Assembly: GCA_022559845.1 (NCBI GenBank)
Contig: CM040128.1
Coordinates: 71,239,247 to 71,303,246 of the forward strand
Direction: 5' to 3'
Source: Amorphophallus konjac
Lineage: Eukaryota > Streptophyta > Magnoliopsida > Alismatales > Araceae
DNA: 64,000 bases
In this document: positions 44,819-56,153 of the stretch, piece after piece
Numbering within the stretch: position 1 is the stretch's first letter
Layout: each line of letters starts with the position of its first letter
The notes under the pieces: generated by a model
What the model saw: the letters and a program-made list of their open reading frames with translations, nothing else
What the model was told of the DNA's origin: nothing
The model's database searches: none
Program-made: the position numbers and the translations under genes

Positions 44819-47800
44819 TATCACGCCCCGAGCCCTTTATTACAGCGGAAGACTCACTCGAGGAACGTGAACAGCCGACATGGTAAGTCTCTTGCAAGTA
44901 AGAACGATCAGAGCGCAAGGTAATCACACATAAGAATGCAATCGCATAATAATTACTCAAACTCTAACTTTATTTCATTAATAATCAAGTATTCAAGTAC
45001 AATAACCTTTTCATCCTTTTTCCATTCCACTAGACTCAAGTAATAAGAAATTACAAAGACTCGATCTACACATTGTAGACTTCCTAAGTCTTCACTCTCA
45101 ATTTGATATGACTTTCATTCACTCTCGGACCCGCTACTTGTATAACCCGAATCCAAATTCGTATCACTTCCATCTCCTAAAAAAAATTAGAAATAGGTAA
45201 TGAGCACACTTGCCCAGTAGGTATCTTCACATCAACATTATTAGTAATGTTTAAGTAATTAGCATTTTAGCTCTAAAGAATTTAGGTAAAATCATGCGAA
45301 TAACCAAAGTAACAAAGATGATCGTTAAGATAGAATGAGAGCAAGTATGAACTAGCACGAATGTAACAAGAAAGTAGTATGGCCTTTCATGAACAAGAAT
45401 GTAACGACAATGTACTAGCAAGACCACGTAGTCATCATCCAAATATCTTTTGCTTATGAGCAAGTATTTGGTGAATTTCTGTGGAATATTATGTAACAAG
45501 TAAGAAAGTCATGTACAAGTAATTTCATGATGCCGTGGATTTTCACTTATTTATAGAGAAAGTACTCCCAGTGCAATGCGACGACAGTAGCATCATACCC
45601 CATGGTTTATAATAGTATGTTTCCTGCAATCAGCCGAGGGGACTAGCATAGAGCCCTTGAACACAATCAATGCTCGATCGCATCTTCAAGTATAAATCAA
45701 GCTATTTCCATGCATATAACAATAAAGTATGGCCAAGAATGTAATAAGTTCAATAAGCTCATGATAACAATAATCAATGAATGAATGCTTCAATTTAGAA
45801 TCTGAGAGATCAAGAACGACTTATACTATGTTATGCTCATGGAAATAATTCGGCAGCATAACGACACATTTTTTAACTTTTCATCCTTTAAAATTAAGTG
45901 TCTTGGTCATTATGACAAGTCCTAGAACATCAATGATCCACCTAGGAACTTTAGAATATCAACCCCTTGGTCAAACCTTGGGTTAACGAAATATAGAACA
46001 GTGACGGTCTTATACTGGGCCGTTACATAACATGGCGCTCCAGTATGGGGCCGTTACAATGATCTGAATCCGGAATCAATAAAGATGGACTCAGTACATG
46101 TGACGGTCATTTATTGGGCCGTTAGATGAGCCTGACGGTCCAACATTGATCCGTTACATCTTCGAAAATCCGAAACCATCGATAGTATTTTCTAATGATT
46201 GGGCTTTCATGGTACAACCAACTCGACGTCCTAGTGAGAATCCCAAGCTTGTGAAGAATTACGGAGGCCTTGAAATAAGATTTTCTAGTCTATTGGAAGG
46301 AATATCCAATAGAGAGGTCCTCATGTTCAAGATAATGTTTCTATAGTGCAAAGTGTGAACTAATGGCCATATACCGGAATATATGCCATGTACTTAAAAA
46401 AATAACTCTATAGATGGAGAGAGAATGTGCATCAGTATAAAAACTCATCAATATCTTTTCTAAATCAAGGTTTAATACAAAATATAGTGCTTTGACATGA
46501 AATTATCATATGCTTGAAAATAACTCTAAAGTACCATAAACATGCAATTTCTAACATGAATCAATACTTGATATTAAAATCATGAAAAACAGGTTAAAGT
46601 CTAATTAACTAGGCTTATATATATACTAATTAAGTCAATTGTAATTCTGTCCCGGTTGACAGAACACAGTGTGTAACGGATTAGCTTGGCCGCGTCACAA
46701 TAGGGTGACGGTCTAAGTTAGATCCGTCAGAGTTCTCAGAACCCTATAATCGGTTACAGAGGTGTGACGGATCTATATGAGTCCGTTACATCTTCTTGGC
46801 GGTCGAACGATAGACCGTTAGAGCCTCTGCTACCAGAAAAGAAATAGAAGATATAGAAATCTATGGTTAAATCATACATGCTCACTACCCTAATCATGTC
46901 AAAACGAGAAAAAGGCTATCTAAATGCATAGGTAGTAATGAAATGAACAAGAGCATGGCTTATATCTTCAATTAAGGCTAAAAGTATGCATGTATGCCTG
47001 ACTCTACTAAAACAAGAAATTCATGATCTATAATGCATGAAATCAGACAAAACCAGAGGGATTTTACTCCTATCATGGTGTTCTTGCCGTTCATGAGATG
47101 ACCTACCTTTTCCCTGGGCTTTTAAACTTCTAATTTGGGTCTTCAAGACACGCCCTAGTTCCCTTCTTCCTATAGTTTTTCAGCAACTTCACGTCGCTCT
47201 AACTCCTCAATCTCTTGACCTAAGGACGTGAAATTTTGAGGTTAAGAAGATGATACTAAGAGGAACAAAAAGTTCTAAAGCATCTAACTCTAATTACCTC
47301 GTTTAGGCTCTCTATTTTCCTGATCTTCAGCGATCCTTTGCTCTGAATCCTGGGTTGCTATGACCGAATCAGTACTTTAGAAGCCCTTATCTCCTTGGTT
47401 ACTTGATCTCCTAACATGAAATTTTGAGGGTAGTTAGTCTAAAGTATTAGGAACCAAATATTCTAAAGAACTTACCCGAGATTCTATCTCCTTACCTTGT
47501 TTCTTCACAAGTCAAAAGTAAGGGTCGCTCAGTTCAGAACTGAGTCTTATTTATAGGGATTTGGCTAGGGTTTGAGGATTAGATCGATTCTAGAGCCCTT
47601 AGTTGGCCAAAACCTGATCCCTAAGAGTCCCTAGTAACCTTACATGTTCTCCTAATTAGGTCTCTTGCAGATAGGCTCCCAAAGATCCAATCTTTTTGTA
47701 AGTTCTTCAACTTGTAGAATCAGCAGGGTGTGACGGTCCAGTCTAGGTGCGTTACGTGCATGTGACGGTCGCACGATAGACCGCTACATCCAACGTGTGC

Positions 47801-48108
47801 AGAGTTTCAATTTAATAAAACTCTTTTATTCATTTTATCTATATAAAATAATATTTATCCTTAAAATTCATAAATAAGCTAAATAACCTTCTAGAATATG
47901 GGCCAAACTTAATGGGCTTGGTCCTTAAACCTTTTGAGACTTCATTGAATATGTTAGGCTAATTATTTAACACCATTGGGCCTTATAACACATTTATTAG
48001 TTCAATAATCCATTTATTAATCTATTTAGCCCTTATAAATTCCTAATAAATTCTAGAAAATTCTATTTATAATCTAAAAATTATTTATATAAATTCTGGG
48101 GCACTACA
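44819..48108 (-). repeat. D1 LTR5 (complete, about 3.29 kb, most diverged)
   Basis: Same termini and order of landmarks as LTR2-4, but visibly more substitutions and small indels (for example around 45290-45480 and 46430-46800). It is the 5' LTR of the interior 4 unit. It is followed at 48109 by Tat-like sequence with no polypurine tract, as expected for an outer LTR edge. Confidence 0.9.
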
Positions 48109-49500
48109 CCAGTGAGGGCACCCTCCACCGCATTCACCTCTTCCCATCATTCCCAAAAAGAGTGGGGGAATCCTCCACCGCATGCTGAAGAAGTTTGTTG
48201 TAATACCCCTCCTCCACATGGGAGCACGGGGACAGGAATATCAACCTATACGAGACTGTATGCATATTGTTCCAACAACAAAATGTCGCTAGCCCCACTT
48301 GGAATCAGCACAAGAAATAGCACTCCCAGCTCCTACCAAGCTAACCCTGCTATGGTGATGGAGATCTATCAGAAGATACAAGAAGTAGAGATGCTCATAA
48401 GAAGAGTGAGCGAGATGGGTTTACACCCTACTATATCCGGGAAGGCTGCATCCTCGCCCTGGGTCCTACAAGATGGCACTAGACCACTTAGAGCCCTGCT
48501 GCAACCGGCTATGTCCCAGTTAACACAAGGCCGTGAAGGGAACACCCTCCCGCGGTAGCTATACCGCGCGGCCTCCGCGTACCCCTGAGCTCCCTAGGCA
48601 CGTCAGGGGGCAGCTTCTACACCTCATGCGATCCCACCTCTACAATCAGCTGGCTCGCCCCAGAGTCTAACGGCTGCAGCCGCAACAAACAAACCAGCAA
48701 TGGAACAAGCAACAGAGATAAAACCAATGAGGAAGAAGTCACCGAAGCAGAATTGTATATGATCAAACAAAAAGATGGTGATTCTACTTCAGACTACATT
48801 CAACGATGGAAGAATCTCAGTGTGAGATGCAAACATCCACCAAGCTCCAAGGATGTTGTCCAGCTATGCAAGCGTAATCTCAGGAAAGAAATCCTACAAA
48901 GGGTAATTGGCCTCGAAGTCAAATCTTTCGACCAATTAGAAGATGTGGCAATTGAAATTGAAGCCTTTCTAGCCAAATACTATCCGGCTTTCGCTACCCT
49001 AATTTAGAAGAATAAGCCAGTCAAAGAGCAACCGACACTAGAAGTAAAAAACATTGCAGACTTTGAAGTCTTCGAGCGTCAATGGAGGAAATCACAGGAT
49101 GCAACTGGCCCCTCTTCTACCAAGACTGCTGAGCAAAAACCTCCCTCGCTAAGGGCAAGAATGAAAAGACCATACTCCTTTCCTTAGGGTAAGACGTAAA
49201 TTCTATTCGAGTGGGCCCTCAAATACAACAAGGTTGTCCTCCCGGAGCTTAAGAGACCAAATGACATCAAAAGAAAAGATGACCCTAGGTTTTTCCCTTA
49301 CCACCGAAGGAGGGGACATCTCATCGAGGACTGCTGTGCATTTAAAGACACCATGGAAGATTTAGTCCAAAATGGTGAATTACAACTAAGAGAATATAGG
49401 GTGGACCCACCTCGCCCTCACCCAATGCTTGTCTTTAAGATGACGGCCAAGACAATTTCTCTATACCAGTTGGGACAACATACCCTATGAGGCGCATCTC
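48109..49500 (+). pseudogene. gag: Relic of a Tat-like Ty3 gag
   Basis: Fragments on the plus strand: 48112-48558 (148 codons, start of the region, no clear domain), then 48753-49007 (84 codons, DSTSDYIQRWKNLSVRC...EDVAIEIEAFLAKYY), which fits the capsid part of Tat/Retand-type gag. After a stop the same frame continues to the knuckle-like FPYHRRRGHLIEDC (about 49300), typical of Tat gag but apparently with its first Cys lost, followed by AFKDTMEDLVQNGEL. Multiple stops occur at 49005, near 49184 and beyond. There is no pol. Confidence 0.65.
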
Positions 49501-50884
49501 GAGCTCCCCCCGCTATGGCAAGAAGCCGAACAAAATGCAACTAGTGCACCGTCCCCGGAGCAACTGCTGAGGACTAAAACTAAAATAAACCCAAGAATAA
49601 AAGAAAAGATGCTGCTTTACCGGTCGATGTGCTGCTAGCTTTATTCAAGCCATCAGCTCAAGAATGGAGACAACCCATGTCGGGGTCAAGTGTAAAATGA
49701 TGAAGATGTAGGGAAGAGTCTCTTCCCCAATGAAAAGACCCGGCACGACGCAGCCTCTGCTTTGCGGGCTCCAGCACACAATAAGGGAGGCTCAACTCTC
49801 TCCGAGCAAGGGCAGCAAGAATGAAAAGATGCTCAGCTAAAATCAAGCTCTGCGGTGCCGCTAGGCATAGCAAGACTCTATTCCTCTCTTGGGGGCTGCC
49901 AACAAAAGAGAAGAGGGTGGAGTCCAACGGCCGGATTTCCCTGCTACTATCTACCTACACAACTGCTCGTGAAGCGAACAAGCTACCCAATGAAAAGACA
50001 TGCTTTGAACAACTCACCTCCAGCTATCCACCCCAGCCTGGGGGCATTAAAAGCTAAAAGAAGAGAGAACGAAATTATTCAGGGCACACCAACGTCTCAC
50101 CATGAACTGGACAACCCGCTACAGATGCTAACTATTCGACAAGCTCGACTGCTAAAGATTTCGAGCTCCTCGCTTAGAGGACCCATTTGCTGCATTTCAT
50201 TCAATGTTAGAATGGGATTTCTCCTTCTCCGGGAAGCTACTCCATACAATTTAGCACTATGGAACCGGGGTAAGCCCTGCAGCCACTTCTTCAATGGAAA
50301 TCACTATAGGTAGTGCAAGGCGCACGGCTATAGGAGCTTAAAGCCACCAGGCACCAATTTTGGAACTGAAGAGACTCCGCAATCACAATTGATAAGGCAT
50401 GCATGTCAAGAGACCAGCATACGGCACAAGCCCTGGAAGCCTATCTTTGCAAGAGCTACAACATTCCGGATACCCCCGCAGAAGACAACAATACAAAAGG
50501 TAGCCGATGACTCAGCGCACGGGTACTACCACCTACCAACTATCCCCTGGGGTGATGTCGACTCAGAGCAGCCATGCAACAACCTCCCCGCTATCAAATG
50601 ATCCCTATCGATCTAGTATAAACACTTGAGCTGACGCACGCCCCCGGGCTACAAAGCTTGTATCAACAGCCCACTCTCGTCCTTAGCCTAGATCCGCCAA
50701 CCAGGCCACGCAATAAACATTCATCGTCTTTGCCATCTCCTTATCCTGGGAAATGCTTCCCATTAGTCCCACCGGGATTGGCCCTCCACCCTCGGCGTGG
50801 AACCCACGTTCATAACCAATACATTCTTGCCATCCTTAGACATTCCATCGCAATAGCTACACAAACACACTAAGAAATATCAAC
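49501..50884. other. Degenerate interior of the Tat-like element, no gene recognised
   Basis: About 1.4 kb with frequent stops. The phrase AATGAAAAGA recurs at about 49158, 49734, 49823 and 49995 with similar surroundings, suggesting decayed duplications. Short open frames such as 49855-50313 have no recognisable motif. Confidence 0.45.
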
Positions 50885-51190
50885 TTGTCCCACTGGGCTC
50901 ATAAAACCTGTCCCTTGGCCGGTGGCACTCTGCCCTCGCCGAGCTCTAGACGTTGCCCATCAGTTCCATTGGACTAGGCCCATAAAACCTTTCCCTTGGC
51001 TTCTGGCACTCCGCCCTCGCCGATCTCTCATCTACCTAGTACCGTTGGGTTGGACTTATAGAATTCTTTTTCTTGGCCCGTGGTGCTCTGCCTTCACCGA
51101 CCTCTCACACATCTTCCTAGCCCCGTTGGGTTGGGCTCATAAAACTCATAGAACTCTTCTTCCCTTGGCCCGTGGCACTCCGTCCTCGCC
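50885..51190 (+). repeat. Minisatellite A, left part (about 80-90 bp unit)
   Basis: Four units built on CCCACTGGGCTCATAAAAC, CCTTGGCC, GGCACTCCGCCCTCGCCGA and GCTCT. It stops at CCTCGCC (51190) and resumes at 56157 (CATTGAGCTCT), so it was split by an insertion. Confidence 0.8.
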
Positions 51191-51436
51191 TTTTATTTTT
51201 TATTTCCTTTTCTTTTCATGCTTCATGATCTTTGGCCTATTCTTGCGCAGACTTGTGGAGTTCTTGCCGAGTGCCTGTAAAATAACATATTTATTACTTA
51301 AATTGTAATAATTTCATCAAACTAAATATTTTGATCGAAAATTGATATTAAGCGTGATAAGTGCATAATTACTAACATTAAAGCTCATAAAAAGTACGAA
51401 TATCAAAAATTAACTCATATAAATGCATACTTATCA
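51191..51436 (-). repeat. 3' LTR remnant of element R
   Basis: Direct repeat of 55905-56153 (about 95% by eye). Starts TGATAAG on the minus strand. Its other end stops at minisatellite A without a CA terminus, which suggests truncation. Confidence 0.65.
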
Positions 51437-52706
51437 CACCCCCCAACTTACTCATTGCTAGTCTCTTAGCAATGTAAGCAATTTTAAAATTAAGGACCAA
51501 TAAGAGTTTATAAAGTTCATACTTTCGTATCAAGGTCTTTCTTCATAGAATCAACTAAAGATTAGGAATTCGGAATCATTAACACATACTAGCCTTATGT
51601 AGGAAATTAAGACACATGATCAAGAATTCTAATCAAAAGTCAGTAGCACTTGTGCATGTGAAATGAATGCTAAGTCTATAGCGAAGACAATTGCATCCCC
51701 CATTTGCTATTCCGAATAAGTGCCTTTTAACCCTACACTTCTTAATCAGAGTATTAAGAATACTAACTTTTATCTACCTTATTGTTTTGTCCCTTTTGGG
51801 ATCTTTTTATTTTATTTTTCTACACACATGATGTTGCACTACCCTTCACTGTTTAACACGAACCTCGACTCTTTCCTTAGGAGAAGCAGACCCGGTTTCG
51901 CAGATCAAGGTTCCCTTTTCCTTTTGACGCGAACCTCAACACGTCTTAGGTGAAGTAGGCCCGGTTACTCAGAATCAGAGCATTTTTCATAGTGTTTTTT
52001 TTTCTCAATTTTTTTTCAATTGTGCTTTTGCACTAATTTTGATAGATAACATGGCAGAAAGCTTATAAAAGATCTCTTCTTCAAGAAATACTGAATATCA
52101 GACAACATATCTAAAATAACAGAAGTCTTGTCTTACTTGTTTCATTAGCGTGCAACGTGATTTTATTTTTCTAAAGTGCACATGAACTTTAAAGAGATTC
52201 TTAGATCAGTTTTCCATGGCTAGATGAAATAAATTTTCCATTATCCTTATCTAGTCATTTCTATTCAAGAATTACTTTCAATGGAAGCATGAATCATAAA
52301 ACTCAAAATAGGTCAATTGAAAAAAATGAGGTTGAAAAAAATGAGGTTGTATATGAATGCATGTGTAACATGATTTCTGTCCCCCCAACTTAAATGACAT
52401 TGTCCTCAATGGCATGAATAATATGGAACAATAGAACAATGTAGACATGATATGTTTGGGAAAGAACGGGACAACCTGATGTGTACTTCGACGGCCTTGG
52501 TGTTTGAGAGACGGTACTTGGCTTTAAAAATCGGAGCAACAGAGTAAGCAATCATCTCTCTCCCCCCAACTTATCCTTTATTCAAATCTGTAAAATAAAC
52601 ATAAAATCACAATAAAAACTTGGGTTGTCCCCCAAAAAGCCATTTATTATCACACGAAATTATTAAAGGTTTGGGTTACCTCCAAAAAGCGCTACATTTA
52701 ACGTCG
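51437..52706. other. Element R 3' non-coding interior
   Basis: About 1.27 kb with no gene. It starts with the polypurine tract and holds two more G-run tracts of the same type (plus strand CCCCCCAACTTA at 52381-52393 and 52562-52573). The word AGGTTTGGGTTACCTCCAAAAAGCGC near 52670 is typical of the 3' non-coding part of plant Ty3 elements, from memory. Two similar stretches (GAACCTCGACTCTTTCCTTAGG-like) occur at 51860 and 51920. Confidence 0.55.
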
Positions 52707-53555
52707 TTAGCCAGACGAATTACAGTTCACTAACCAACGGGTGGCATTCAGAATGAGCCACCAAGTGATCTTATCCTCCGATAAATTCCAACCCTTGTAC
52801 CAGTGGAGGAAAAGATTATATGCATGTGCATGTGGGCTAGAAACATGCCAACGTGAGTCTAGAAATTTGGATGGACCCCCTCGGTCAGAGAATGCCAGAG
52901 GAATTATCATATCTTCAATCATAAAATATTCCTCTGTATTTGTAAGGTCTTTATAAGTATTAAACACATCAATGCGAACCTTAATTTCCTCGAGCTGTTC
53001 TTCGTCATCCTTACTCTTAAAATTTTCAAGCACAATGTTGAGGTGAGGAAGAGTAGGAGTGGGAGGAGTTCCGAAAGATTCCACGAAAGGGTGAGTGTCT
53101 AGGAGGCAAGGGGTAGTGAAAGAGATGTGCTCCTCAACACACGGATGATCATGAAGTGCAAGTGGAATCGACCGATCGGCTAGTTGCAGGATGTAAGGGA
53201 TTTGTATAGAAGTGCCGAGGTCAGGAACAGGTAAAAGATCGAGATCCTCCCCAAAATCAAGAGACACCCAATTAGAGTAAATTTCAAGTGGAGCACCCGG
53301 TTCCTCAATTACCAAAGAAGAAGGGTTTATGTATACACTCAACTCCACACTCACATTTTCTTCGTCATTCACTTGGAAGGAGGACTCATCAAATTCAGGA
53401 AGGAAAAGTAATAGAATTTGATCATTGACTGACAAATCCTCTTCCTCTTCTTCTCCCCCTGACTCAAGATCATCATAATCCTCTTCACAAATGGAATGGG
53501 TTTTAGGCTTCTCAGGCTGCTCTTCCTTTAAGTCCTCATCATAAGATTCTTCCAT
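52707..53555 (-). CDS. Acidic 282-aa ORF of element R, function unknown
   Basis: Open from ATG 53555 (MEESYDEDLKEEQPEK) to the stop at 52707. The N-terminal 60 residues are very acidic (repeated E/D runs). The middle is rich in Pro, Leu and Ser, and the C-terminal 70 residues (HAYNLFLHWYKGWNLSEDK) look more ordered. It lies downstream of the gag-like fragment on the same strand. I recognise no domain. Similar acidic ORFs occur after gag in non-autonomous plant Ty3 elements, as far as I recall. It could be a translated accessory protein or a chance survivor. Confidence 0.5.
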   Translation of the reverse strand: MEESYDEDLKEEQPEKPKTHSICEEDYDDLESGGEEEEEDLSVNDQILLLFLPEFDESSFQVNDEENVSVELSVYINPSSLVIEEPGAPLEIYSNWVSLDFGEDLDLLPVPDLGTSIQIPYILQLADRSIPLALHDHPCVEEHISFTTPCLLDTHPFVESFGTPPTPTLPHLNIVLENFKSKDDEEQLEEIKVRIDVFNTYKDLTNTEEYFMIEDMIIPLAFSDRGGPSKFLDSRWHVSSPHAHAYNLFLHWYKGWNLSEDKITWWLILNATRWLVNCNSSG

Positions 53556-54013
53556 TATCCCCCCAAGATCAAAAGTGATATGAGTGTTAGATTATGGAAT
53601 TATGGATTGATCATGTGGACTTTGAGTGTTATCAAATCCAGGAAGTTGATCCTCAAGACTTGTAGTGGAGTTGCTAGGCATTGGATCGACTTCCATTTCT
53701 ATGATATTTTTAGCAACCCTGCTCACTTGGGCCTCAAAATTTTGCAGTTGTTCCTAGAAGGCTTGTTGTTGAGTTTGGATGAGTCGTGTCAATTGATCAA
53801 ACATCTTCTCCTTATTCAAATCTGTGTATGGAGGAGATAGGTAAGTGGGCTGAGAGTCAGACTGTGATGTATAGTAATTTAGAGGGTACTCAGTCTGAGA
53901 ATGAGGTGGTGGAGAGTGTATGGGTTGCCCTCCATAATAGGGTTGATCATAAGAATCATTTGGGTATGGGGCCCAATTTTAAAAATCTTGTTCTTGAGGA
54001 CTTTGGCCTTGAT
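53556..54013 (-). pseudogene. Gag-like C-terminal fragment of element R
   Basis: On the minus strand one frame reads NWAPYPNDSYDQPYYGG, then a Pro/Ser/Gln-rich stretch, then KMFDQLTRLIQTQQQAF and SLEDQLPGFDN, with at least two stop codons. A Tyr/Pro-rich segment followed by a short helical stretch and SLEDQL resembles the end of Athila/Tat gag proteins. The 5' part is lost at the CACTA terminus at 54014. Confidence 0.5.
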
Positions 54014-54345
54014 CACTACTAGAAAAAGTGGGATTACAGACGGAAATTTCAGACGGAAATTTGTGACGGAAATATCCGTCTGAAATTTGTGACGGATTAA
54101 TTTTCGTCAGAAATCCCGTCTGAAATATGTAACTACACACCGAATTTCAGACGGAAATTTATGACGGAAAATATTCCGTATGAAATTTCAGACGGAATTT
54201 GTGACGGAATTATTAAACTGTCAGGAATTTGTAACCAAGAATTTGTGACGGCCATATCCATCTGAAATCCGTCTGATAATCTATTACAAATGTGTCTTCT
54301 CACAGATTTTCAGACAGAAATTAATCCGTCACAAAATTAGTGCGC
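54014..54345 (+). mobile_element. CACTA (En/Spm) transposon terminus with subterminal repeats
   Basis: CACTACTAGAAAAA at 54014-54027 is a canonical CACTA terminal inverted repeat. It is followed by at least ten copies of GACGGAAATTT or its complement AAATTTCCGTC-type words in both orientations, as expected for transposase-binding subterminal repeats. I did not find the opposite end (TTTTTCTAGTAGTG) downstream, so the extent is uncertain. The element may be a small MITE-like copy or a one-ended remnant. Confidence 0.75.
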
Positions 54346-55069
54346 CCCAAATTCGTCGCAAAGGCCCTATTTGAAAGTTGAAAACCTTGAGTTTTTAAGA
54401 TTTAAAAATCATGAAAATTGAATTGAAACCGCCTTAGAGAGATTTGGATGCAATTTAGAAGGGGTGGAATTGATAGAAGAACACATAGAAAATTATAATG
54501 AAAATAAGGTGAGTTAGGAATAGAAATAACTCTAAAATAAGATAAAATTAGAAGAAGTGATAGAAGACAAAGTTGAAGATCGGAGAGTTAGGAAGAAATT
54601 TTATGAAGAGTGCAGAGATAGAAAATGAGAGGAAGAATGTGAAAAACATGAAACACTGACATCTATCGGCGCGGATGAACAGTAAACTCGTAAAAGATAA
54701 AACTATGGGAAAATAAAAATAACCTAAAAAAGAAGAAGAATTAGAGGTAATAATAGAAAATGAAAATCTAGATCTACAAGAGAGGAATAACTTTTATGAA
54801 GAACTCAAAAATAAAATAAGATTGGAAGGGTATGAAAACGGAGGAATAAAAGAAGATATCAACTCGGATGAACAATAATGTGCCAGGACAGTAAGTGGAA
54901 AGACGTGTAATAACTTGAAAACGGAGAGGAATTAAAGGAAATGGTTGAAAGAGAAAATGTAGAGAACTTAAGTATGAATAACTTTGAAGAAGACAATAAA
55001 TTTAAATAAAGATCATAAAAGCATGTAAATGGCTAAACAAGACTAAAATACTCAAAAATATAGAGTAAT
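54346..55069. repeat. Purine-rich region with about 193-bp tandem similarity
   Basis: The plus strand is A/G-rich. The word CGGATGAACARTAA recurs at about 54673 and 54866 (193 bp apart) with similar flanks (AGAAATTTTATGAAGAG, AATAACTTTTATGAAGA, AATAACTTTGAAGAAGA). No ORF of note on either strand. It could belong to the CACTA element or to element R. Confidence 0.5.
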
Positions 55070-55231
55070 AGTGAATGAAATTGAAACCTGAAGAGGCCTC
55101 CTGCCCCTCTCTCTCTCCTTGATTCTTCCAAAACATTAAAATAACTTAACAAAACTCTCTCAAGAACCAGCAACAACAAAGAAAACTTAAAATGTATTAC
55201 AAGCTATTCCTCTCACCACACCCCAACCCTC

Positions 55232-55239
55232 CTTTTATA
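55232..55239 (-). promoter_or_regulatory. TATA box of element R
   Basis: TATAAAAG on the minus strand, upstream of a GAGAGAGAGAGGGG-rich leader. Confidence 0.5.
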
Positions 55240-55724
55240 GGTTCTAAACTAGCCCATTCCCTCTCTGTTCTCTACTCTCTGCACTATGCGTGAAGCCACT
55301 AGCCGTATGAACCCGCCGAAGTCGCTGCCTCCACGCCTGCCGAACTCCCACGTTGGCCACGCGTTGATGGACCCGAAACCTTCACGTTGAAGCCTCCACA
55401 TGCGCTGTGAAGAGCTCAGCCAACCTGGCCTTCTTTTTCTACCGCGCTTGAAGCCCGCTAGCTTGCATGCATGGGCCCCATCCTGCGTGTGACTTTGGCT
55501 TTGTCGAATGAACTCATGCACCCGCCGTGGCTTGGCCACTTTGGCTGCCGCTGAAGCTCGTGGACCACCTTTTGCATGCATGGTCCCCCTGTTGTGCGTG
55601 AAACCCACCCACGGGAACACCTTGTCCATGAAGCCTTCTCACCATGGGCCTTTGGTGTAGATATAACGTGTACATATGATATGAAATAAGGCTTCTCACA
55701 TATATATAACGTGTATATATACAT

Positions 55725-55885
55725 AGATATCTATTTCATATATATGTATATTACAAGTAAATATATTATGTATATATAGATATTATATATATATATGTTC
55801 TATATGTAGATACGTTATATATATAGATGTTATATAATATATATAATATGTTATATTATAATATATATATATAATATATATTAAT
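55725..55885. repeat. TA-rich microsatellite
   Basis: Imperfect (TATA)n with GTATA and GATA interruptions, next to a run of TTTTTTA units at 55890-55922. Confidence 0.85.
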
Positions 55886-56153
55886 GTTTTGATTTTTATT
55901 TTTTATTTTTTATTTTTTATTTCCTTTTTTTATCATGCTTCATGATCTTTGGCCTATTCTTGCGCATACTTGTGGAGTTCTTGCCGAGTGCCTGCAAAAT
56001 AACATATTTATTGCTTAAATTGTAATAATTTCATCAAACTAAACATTTTAATCGAAAATTGATATTAAGTGTGATAAGTGCATAATTACTAACATTAAAG
56101 CTCATAAAAAGTATGAATATCATAAATTAACTCATATAAATGCACACTTATCA

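Larger units (their letters stand above)
15901..48108 (-). mobile_element. Tandem complex of D1 chromovirus: five LTRs, four defective interiors
   Basis: Minus-strand order from right to left is LTR5, interior 4, LTR4, interior 3, LTR3, interior 2, LTR2, interior 1, LTR1 (partial). Each LTR-to-interior step has a tRNA-iMet primer site on one side, and interiors 1-3 have a polypurine tract on the other. One full period is about 4.6 kb (LTR 3.29 kb plus interior 1.35 kb). LTR3 is split by the D2 insertion. The family is placed in the chromoviruses (Tekay/Del-like) by its gag, its protease/RT similarity to D2, long LTRs and the LTR terminus CGGGGCGTGACA. A normal element has two LTRs; five sharing interiors implies recombination between copies or repeated insertion. 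Confidence 0.85.
51191..56153 (-). mobile_element. Element R: non-autonomous minus-strand LTR element inside minisatellite A
   Basis: A 246-bp sequence at 51191-51436 recurs at 55905-56153. Both copies end with the same LTR-type terminus, which reads TGATAAGTG on the minus strand. The left copy abuts a polypurine tract (TAAGTTGGGGGGTG, revcomp of 51437-51450). Between them lie an acidic ORF, a gag-like fragment, a CACTA terminus and a TATA box (55232-55239, minus). The right LTR seems longer (to about 55070) than the left, so the left one is probably truncated. Reading frames suggest a TR-GAG-like or Athila/Tat-like non-autonomous element. No pol is visible. Confidence 0.6.
55070..56153 (-). 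repeat. 5' LTR of element R (probable)
   Basis: Starts TGATAAGTG on the minus strand at 56153 and includes the 249-bp part shared with 51191-51436. It also has an AT-rich microsatellite (55725-55885) and a TATA box (CCTATAAAAGG, revcomp of 55230-55240). I place the end near 55070 only by inference, because no primer site or CA terminus is clear. Confidence 0.5.

Noticed and set aside
48112..48558. Possible host gene starting at 48112
   Set aside because: It begins right at the D1 LTR edge and leads in the same strand into Tat-like gag sequence, so a transposon relic is the simpler reading.
55249..55629. 126-codon minus-strand ORF (MDKVFPWVGFTHNRG...)
   Set aside because: It lies inside the probable LTR of element R, upstream of its TATA box on that strand; no known domain.
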